A program made the translations under genes and the position numbers. The notes beneath the pieces are model-generated. The model was given only the letters and a program-made list of their open reading frames with translations. It was not told where the DNA came from and ran no database searches. A DNA stretch of 10,092 nucleotides, taken from contig JAPLOC010000673.1 of the NCBI GenBank assembly GCA_026692825.1, forward strand, positions 831-10,922, written 5' to 3'. Positions within the stretch are counted from its first letter, which is position 1. Each line of letters begins with the position of its first letter. This DNA is from Planctomycetota bacterium (lineage in GTDB: Bacteria > Planctomycetota > Planctomycetia > Planctomycetales > Planctomycetaceae). Positions 6,041-10,092 of the stretch are shown here, in pieces.

Positions 6041-7357
6041 TTAGATCTCGGCCAGCCGTTCGTTCGAATCGCCGAACGCGTCGAGGCGGATCCCGACTTT
6101 GTCGAGCATCGACAGGTACAGGCTGCACATCTTGCGGTTGGGCTTGTCGAGGTAGTCGAGAACCCGTCCCCCCTGAAGTTGACCGCCGGCACCGCCGACC
6201 AGAACCACGGGAAGGTTCGTCGCGTCGTGGCCACCGGTCAGCATGCTCGAACAGTACAGCAGCATCGAATTGTCGAGCGCGGTCCGTTCGCCTTCCTGAA
6301 TCGCGTCGAGCTTCTTGGCGACATACGCGAGCTGCTCGATGAAGAACTGGTTGACCTTCAACCAGTCGGCGGTGTCGGAGTGCGACAGCAGATGGTGGAT
6401 CATGTAATCGACCCCCAGATGCGGAAACCGCAGCGAACTGTGGTCGTTGTTCAGCTTCAGGGTGGTGACCCGGGTGGCATCGGTCTGGAATCCCAGAACC
6501 AGAATGTCGCACATCAGCCGCATGTGTTCGGCGATGTTTTGCGGAATGCCGTCGGCCGGCCGGGGGATATTGGGCTTTTCAAGCGTCGGTTTCCAACCTT
6601 GCAGTTCGCCCCGTTGTCCCGCCTGGTCGATCCGCCGTTCGACTTCGCGAACCGAATCGAGGTACTCGTCGAGCTTACGCTGGTCAGAAACACTGATCGT
6701 CCGGCGGAAGTCGGTCGCGTCTTCCAGAACCGCATCCAGAACGCTCTTGTCCCCCTTTTGAACTTCGTCTTTGAACAGGCGATCGAAGGCCAGAGAGGGG
6801 TACAATTCCAGCGGCGTGGGAGTGGTGGGTGAGCTCCACGAAATGTGGGAGCTGTAAATCATCGAGTAGTTTTTGTGGACCGAGGGATTCGACTTTTCAC
6901 AGCCAAGAACCAGGCTCGGTACCTTGGTCGTGTTGCCATGCCGCTGGGCGACAAGCTGGTCGATACTGGTTCCCGAGCGAATTTCGCCCCCCGAGGCGAG
7001 CGGAGCGCCCGAGAGGAGGTTTCCGGTCTGAGAGCTGTGAATATTCCCTTTGAGCGCCTCGGCGTTGAACAGGCCGCGGATGAAGAGGGTCCGTTCGCGG
7101 AAATCGGTCAGCGAGGCGAGGACCTGGCCCAACTGCATGTCTTTGCCCGAGCCCTTCGCCCACCACTCGCGACTGTGGAACCCGTTCCCCGAGAAGAAGA
7201 CCCCCAGGCGGACCGGTGCCTGACTCCCGGCGGTCCCGGCGACTGCGGAGGCTGGCGCGGTCTCGTCTCCCCAGACGCGCAGCGATTCCATCCACGGGAG
7301 CGCCATCGAAACACCCAGTCCACGCAGGAAGGTGCGACGGGAAAAGTCGTGCAGCAT
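6041..7357 (-). CDS. DUF1552 domain-containing exported protein
   Basis: This 438-residue protein matches the DUF1552 family, whose biochemical role is unknown and which is highly expanded in planctomycetes. The N-terminus carries a twin-arginine signal (SRRTFLRG, residues 6-13, then a short hydrophobic stretch with MALPWME), so export by the Tat pathway as a folded protein is expected. Family-like segments follow: VRLGVFFSGNGFH (49-61), NIHSSQTGNLLSGAPL (105-120), a middle part with YSSHISWSS, and a C-terminal GGHDATNLPVVLVGG stretch. AGAGG 5 bases before the ATG (bases 7363-7367, minus strand) supports the start. In most planctomycete loci I know, DUF1552 follows a large cytochrome c-like gene with DUF1587/1592/1595 domains; here the upstream gene is the divergent pilT, so that partner is missing. 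Confidence 0.9.
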   Translation of the reverse strand: MLHDFSRRTFLRGLGVSMALPWMESLRVWGDETAPASAVAGTAGSQAPVRLGVFFSGNGFHSREWWAKGSGKDMQLGQVLASLTDFRERTLFIRGLFNAEALKGNIHSSQTGNLLSGAPLASGGEIRSGTSIDQLVAQRHGNTTKVPSLVLGCEKSNPSVHKNYSMIYSSHISWSSPTTPTPLELYPSLAFDRLFKDEVQKGDKSVLDAVLEDATDFRRTISVSDQRKLDEYLDSVREVERRIDQAGQRGELQGWKPTLEKPNIPRPADGIPQNIAEHMRLMCDILVLGFQTDATRVTTLKLNNDHSSLRFPHLGVDYMIHHLLSHSDTADWLKVNQFFIEQLAYVAKKLDAIQEGERTALDNSMLLYCSSMLTGGHDATNLPVVLVGGAGGQLQGGRVLDYLDKPNRKMCSLYLSMLDKVGIRLDAFGDSNERLAEI

Positions 7358-7699
7358 GGGAACCTCTGGTTACTGAGAGCGGAGGGAATCGAATTCGGGA
7401 CCGCGCGACACAGGAACCGCGCGGGGAGGGGTGACGTCAAGCATCGGGATTCTCTGATTGTCGCCTGTGGAGGGAAGTGCGTCAAATGCAACCGGGGTGA
7501 GTTTGACGGACGGTTCGTGACGATCGGGGCGGATGTGCCGGCGGCGTGACGGGAGAAGACGCGGGGCGAATCCACAGCCCGCTACCAATTGGCTGCCAGA
7601 CGATTATGATATTCCGCGTCCCACGGCGCTCTGCCGACAAATCGTCCAGATTCCTGGGCGAAAACCACAACCAGTTTTTCGAGGAAGTCAGGTCGTTTC
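7358..7699. other. Divergent intergenic region between DUF1552 gene and pilT
   Basis: No gene is visible in these 342 bases. On the DUF1552 side there is an inverted repeat at 7401-7424 (CCGCGCG and CGCGCGG around 10 bases). On the pilT side TATGAT at 7605-7610 resembles a -10 box (five of six matches), but the sequence 17 bases upstream (CTACCA) is a poor -35. If used, it would give a pilT leader of roughly 80 bases. AGG at 7690-7692 and GAGGAAG at 7681-7687 are possible ribosome binding sites for pilT. Confidence 0.4.
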
Positions 7700-8881
7700 A
7701 TGTCTGGACATGCACCAGCGAAAGCGTCTTCGGGTGGAGGGATTGGTGGGGTTCGCAAGGTCAAGGAAGATCTCGAGGTCAACAAGCTGTTTCGGGCGTT
7801 GATCAAATTCGGCGGGTCGGACTTGCATCTCAAGGTGGGCAAACCCCCCTCGCTGCGCGTTCGCGGGGTGATCCGCGAACTCGACATGCCGATCCTCACC
7901 GACGAGGAGATGACCCGATTGTGCTATCCGATGATGGATGAGCGCAACACGCAGATCTTTCACGACGAAGGGGGGGCCGACTTCGCCCACGTGGTCGAAA
8001 TGGAGAACGACCAAGGCGTGAAAGAACCGTGGCGATTCCGCGTGAACCTCTTCATCCAGATGGGGCGGGTGGGGATGGTTTCGCGAAAAGTCGAAAGGTC
8101 GATCCCGAATTTCGAAGGGTTGTACCTCCCTCCCTCAATGGAAAGCCTGTGTCACTACGACCAGGGAATGGTGCTGCTGGCGGGGGTGACCGGGTCAGGG
8201 AAAAGTACCACGATCGCCTCGATGTTGAATTACATCAACCAGAGCGAGCGGGTCCACATTCTGACGATTGAAGACCCGATTGAGTTCGTCTACACCGAGA
8301 ACAAGGCGCTCATCAACCAGCGCGAAGTCGGCGTGGATGTGAAGGACTTCAAGATCGCGATGAAGCACGCGGTGCGGCAAGACCCCGACATCATGCTCGT
8401 GGGCGAAATGCGAGACATGGAAACGTTCGAGACCGCCATGCACGCCGCCGAAACGGGACACCTGGTGTTCGGAACGATTCACGCCTCCAGCGCTCCGTCG
8501 ACCATTGGGCGTATTCTCGACTTGTTCCCCCGGGAAATGCACCCCGCGCTGCGCAGTAACATGGGCTTCAACCTGAAAGCGGTGGTCGCACAGAAACTGC
8601 TCCCCACGATTCGCGACACGCCGAAACGCGTTCCGATCATTGAAATCATGATCATGAACGGGACGATCAAGAAGCTGATTCACGAAGAGAAAGACGAAAA
8701 GCTCTTCGACGCGATTCGCATCGGCAAGGAAGAAGGGATGCAGTTGTTCAACGACAGTCTGTATTACTTCGTCACCAACGAGTACATCAGCCGGGCGACG
8801 GCGTTTGAGGTCTCCCCCAACGTCGAGCAGCTCAAGATGCAGCTCAAGGGGATCGACGTCAAACAGCCTGGTATTCTATAG
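7700..8881 (+). CDS. pilT: Type IV pilus retraction ATPase PilT
   Basis: PilT is a hexameric cytoplasmic motor ATPase that disassembles type IV pili and so drives twitching and DNA uptake. The 393-residue protein has all the secretion-ATPase boxes: Walker A GVTGSGKST (162-170), the Asp box LTIEDPIEFV (188-197), Walker B IMLVGEMRDMET (231-242) and the His box GHLVFGTIHA (253-262). The N-terminal domain contains GGSDLHLKVGKPPSLRVRG (38-56), typical of PilT/PilU. IKKLIHEEKDEKLFDAI (323-339) resembles the C-terminal PilT region involved in retraction, which favours PilT over the PilB/GspE extension ATPases. It begins with a glycine-rich stretch of about 27 residues absent from short PilT proteins. 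No other pilus gene is in the window, so it appears to be a solitary locus. PilU, a paralogue, is the main alternative. Confidence 0.92.
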   Translation: MSGHAPAKASSGGGIGGVRKVKEDLEVNKLFRALIKFGGSDLHLKVGKPPSLRVRGVIRELDMPILTDEEMTRLCYPMMDERNTQIFHDEGGADFAHVVEMENDQGVKEPWRFRVNLFIQMGRVGMVSRKVERSIPNFEGLYLPPSMESLCHYDQGMVLLAGVTGSGKSTTIASMLNYINQSERVHILTIEDPIEFVYTENKALINQREVGVDVKDFKIAMKHAVRQDPDIMLVGEMRDMETFETAMHAAETGHLVFGTIHASSAPSTIGRILDLFPREMHPALRSNMGFNLKAVVAQKLLPTIRDTPKRVPIIEIMIMNGTIKKLIHEEKDEKLFDAIRIGKEEGMQLFNDSLYYFVTNEYISRATAFEVSPNVEQLKMQLKGIDVKQPGIL

Positions 8882-8897
8882 CGACTGCGTAGTCGCT
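8880..8897 (+). terminator. Hairpin at the pilT stop codon
   Basis: AGCGACT (8880-8886) pairs perfectly with AGTCGCT (8891-8897) around a GCGT loop; the stem includes the last two bases of the TAG stop codon. A T-rich stretch (TTTTGTTGCTTGTTT) follows about 26 bases later, behind a weak CAAAA/TTTTG stem at 8915-8928. This is a plausible transcript end, but its shape also matches the nearby palindromic repeats. Confidence 0.45.
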
Positions 8898-8899
8898 TG

Positions 8900-8909
8900 G
8901 CACATGTGC
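8900..8909. repeat. 10-base palindrome GCACATGTGC
   Basis: A perfect self-complementary 10-mer directly after the pilT 3' hairpin; part of the palindrome cluster. Confidence 0.35.
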
Positions 8910-8947
8910 AAAATCAAAACCGCTTTTGTTGCTTGTTTCGCCGACGG

Positions 8948-8966
8948 TCGGCACTGCGAGTGCCGA
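8948..8966. repeat. REP-like hairpin TCGGCACT-GCG-AGTGCCGA
   Basis: A perfect 8-base stem with a GCG loop. The core ACTGCG-AGT also occurs in the hairpin at 8880-8897 (GACTGCGTAGTC), so the two look like related short palindromic units of the REP type. A third, weaker relative, GCATT-GCC-AATGC, lies at 9011-9023. Confidence 0.5.
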
Positions 8967-9026
8967 AGTGCGTCATGGGGGTCGGCGGCGGGTGAAGGTA
9001 GGTTTTTGAGGCATTGCCAATGCGTT

Positions 9027-9040
9027 CCATGAATTCATGG
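9027..9040. repeat. 14-base palindrome CCATGAATTCATGG
   Basis: A perfect 14-base palindrome with no loop, 3 bases after the small hairpin at 9011-9023. With no spacer it cannot form a good RNA hairpin, so a DNA-level role or chance is more likely than termination. Confidence 0.4.
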
Positions 9041-9081
9041 CCGACCTGCGCACGTCGAGGGGGGATGAAGGAACGGCGGGA

Positions 9082-9110
9082 AATCGCCCATTCGCCGGAA
9101 TTGGGCGATT
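9082..9110. terminator. Strong stem-loop between pilT and DUF1501 gene
   Basis: AATCGCCCA (9082-9090) and TGGGCGATT (9102-9110) are perfect 9-base arms. An inner TTC/GAA stem around GCCG extends pairing to 12 base pairs with one bulged T at 9101. It is the strongest hairpin of the gap and may end transcripts arriving from either side, though no long T-run flanks it. Confidence 0.5.
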
Positions 9111-9254
9111 AAGTCTCCCAGGGATTGGCTTCGAGTGAAACGCTCAGGCTGCGCCGCGCGGAATAAAATCCTCGCTACCGACACTTTCTGCCGGTTCCTC
9201 TGCACCTCATGTCGCACGGCGTGCAAAATCACGGAGTTGATCTTGGAAAGGCAC

Positions 9255-10092
9255 TTAGAACAGCGCAACAAGCGGCCGTCCTTCGGTCAGCTTTTGCGGC
9301 CGATCCTGGCGATCGAGAATCTCCAGGTCGGCCGGCACTCCGAGCGCGTGGTACATCGTGGCGGCGATGTCGGCTGGCGCGGTCGGCAGGTCTGCGGGAT
9401 AGCCCCCCTGCGAGTCCGATCGACCATACACTTGGCCGCCGCGCACTCCTCCGCCAGCCAGTACCGCGCTGCCGCACCAGGGCCAGTGTTCACGTCCCGC
9501 GTTCCCGGGAGTGATCTGCGGACGTCGGCCGAACTCACCCACCCACACCAGCAGCGTCTCGTCGAGCATCCCCCGATCGGACAGATCATCAAGGAGCGCG
9601 GAAAAACCGATGTCGCTGGGTGGCATCAGATCTTGCTTGAGCCGGCGGAAGTTGTCGCCATGCGTGTCCCAGAAATTCGCCCCGTCCTGATGCCAGTTCA
9701 CGCACACAAACGTGACTCCCGCTTCAACCAGTCGACGGGCCAGTAACAGGCACTGGCCGTGAATGTGTCGGCCGTACCGGTCACGCGTTTCGGGGGCCTC
9801 TTGTTTGAGGTCAAACGCCCGCTGCACTTCGGGCGCGGTCAGCATGTCGAACGCCCGCGTCTGCATGCCGCCAAACGATCCCGGGTCGACCGCGTCGAGT
9901 GCGGTCAACAGGCTCTCGCGGCCGCGCAATCGGCCATTCGACACCCCTTCAATCGTTCGCAAACCCGAGACTTGCCAACTGGGGTGGTTCGGATCTCCCG
10001 TGATCAGAAACGGATCATGGGCGGCCCCCAGCCACCCCGCGTGCTGGCCCGGAGCGACCCCTCCCGGAGCGGCGGGATGATTCACCACCCAC
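9255..10092 (-). CDS. DUF1501 domain-containing protein, C-terminal part, 5' end outside window
   Basis: The frame is open through the end of the window (the residues before the GTG at 10088 continue in frame), so the N-terminus, usually with a Tat signal in this family, is missing. About 279 residues are visible and match DUF1501, a family of unknown function related to the alkaline phosphatase/sulfatase superfamily and abundant in planctomycetes. Landmarks by residue from base 10088: HGQCLLLARRLVEAGVTFVCV (110-130, start and end only approximate), WDTHGDN (140-146), GEFGRRP (184-190), GREHWP (198-203) and LPTAPADIAATMYHALGV (234-251). The stop is TAA at 9255-9257. In planctomycetes such genes are usually paired with a DUF1549/DUF1553 cytochrome gene just upstream, which would lie beyond the window's right edge. 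Confidence 0.9.
   Translation of the reverse strand, partial: WVVNHPAAPGGVAPGQHAGWLGAAHDPFLITGDPNHPSWQVSGLRTIEGVSNGRLRGRESLLTALDAVDPGSFGGMQTRAFDMLTAPEVQRAFDLKQEAPETRDRYGRHIHGQCLLLARRLVEAGVTFVCVNWHQDGANFWDTHGDNFRRLKQDLMPPSDIGFSALLDDLSDRGMLDETLLVWVGEFGRRPQITPGNAGREHWPWCGSAVLAGGGVRGGQVYGRSDSQGGYPADLPTAPADIAATMYHALGVPADLEILDRQDRPQKLTEGRPLVALF

Larger units (their letters stand above)
8882..9254. other. Palindrome-rich non-coding region between pilT and DUF1501 gene
   Basis: These 373 bases between convergent genes contain no credible coding sequence; short frames across them resemble no family I recognise. The left part, up to 9110, is packed with perfect inverted repeats, listed separately. The right part, 9111-9254, shows only a small GCAC-GGC-GTGC stem and nothing else recognisable. 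Confidence 0.6.

Noticed and set aside
8880..9110. Possible CRISPR array
   Set aside because: The repeats differ in sequence, length and spacing, and there are no uniform direct repeats or spacers and no cas genes.
9135..9746. 203-codon plus-strand open frame over the DUF1501 3' end
   Set aside because: It is antisense to the conserved GEFGRRP and GREHWP regions of DUF1501 and has no family signal of its own.

Overview
The window looks like an ordinary chromosomal stretch from a planctomycete. The strongest evidence is two protein families that are hugely expanded in that phylum: a Tat-exported DUF1552 protein and a DUF1501 protein. Supporting signs are a signal peptidase I with an unusually large middle region, a divergent Nramp-like carrier and moderately GC-rich coding sequence. 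Genus cannot be assigned from the sequence alone.

Layout. Bases 1-1210 (+) hold the C-terminal part of an S26 signal peptidase I whose N-terminus lies outside the window. Next come lptB (1306-2106, +), the ATPase of lipopolysaccharide export, and csrA (2300-2512, +), a small RNA-binding translational regulator with its own leader. A 330-base gap with only hairpins separates csrA from the convergent cysH-type reductase (2843-3634, -). A universal stress protein (3857-4321, +) diverges from it, followed by a large Nramp-like carrier (4415-6034, +). The carrier converges, with only 6 bases between stop codons, on a DUF1552 gene (6041-7357, -). A 342-base divergent region leads to pilT (7700-8881, +), the type IV pilus retraction ATPase. 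After pilT lies a 373-base non-coding tract rich in perfect palindromes, then the 3' part of a DUF1501 gene (9255 to beyond 10092, -).

How the genes fit together. There is no obvious single pathway and no defence, CRISPR, phage or transposon system. Several products act at or beyond the inner membrane: signal peptidase, LptB, the metal-type carrier, PilT and the two exported DUF proteins. CsrA and the universal stress protein are regulatory or stress functions, and CysH belongs to sulfur assimilation. Most genes appear to be single transcription units.

Items worth a second look: the beta-rich insert inside the signal peptidase; the csrA leader with three GGA triplets and a hairpin over a candidate promoter; the altered ECG[IL]H motif in the CysH-like protein; the Nramp-like carrier that lacks the DPGN and MPH metal-binding motifs; the DUF1552 gene without its usual cytochrome partner; and the palindrome cluster after pilT. 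I see no convincing evidence of a wholly new biological system.
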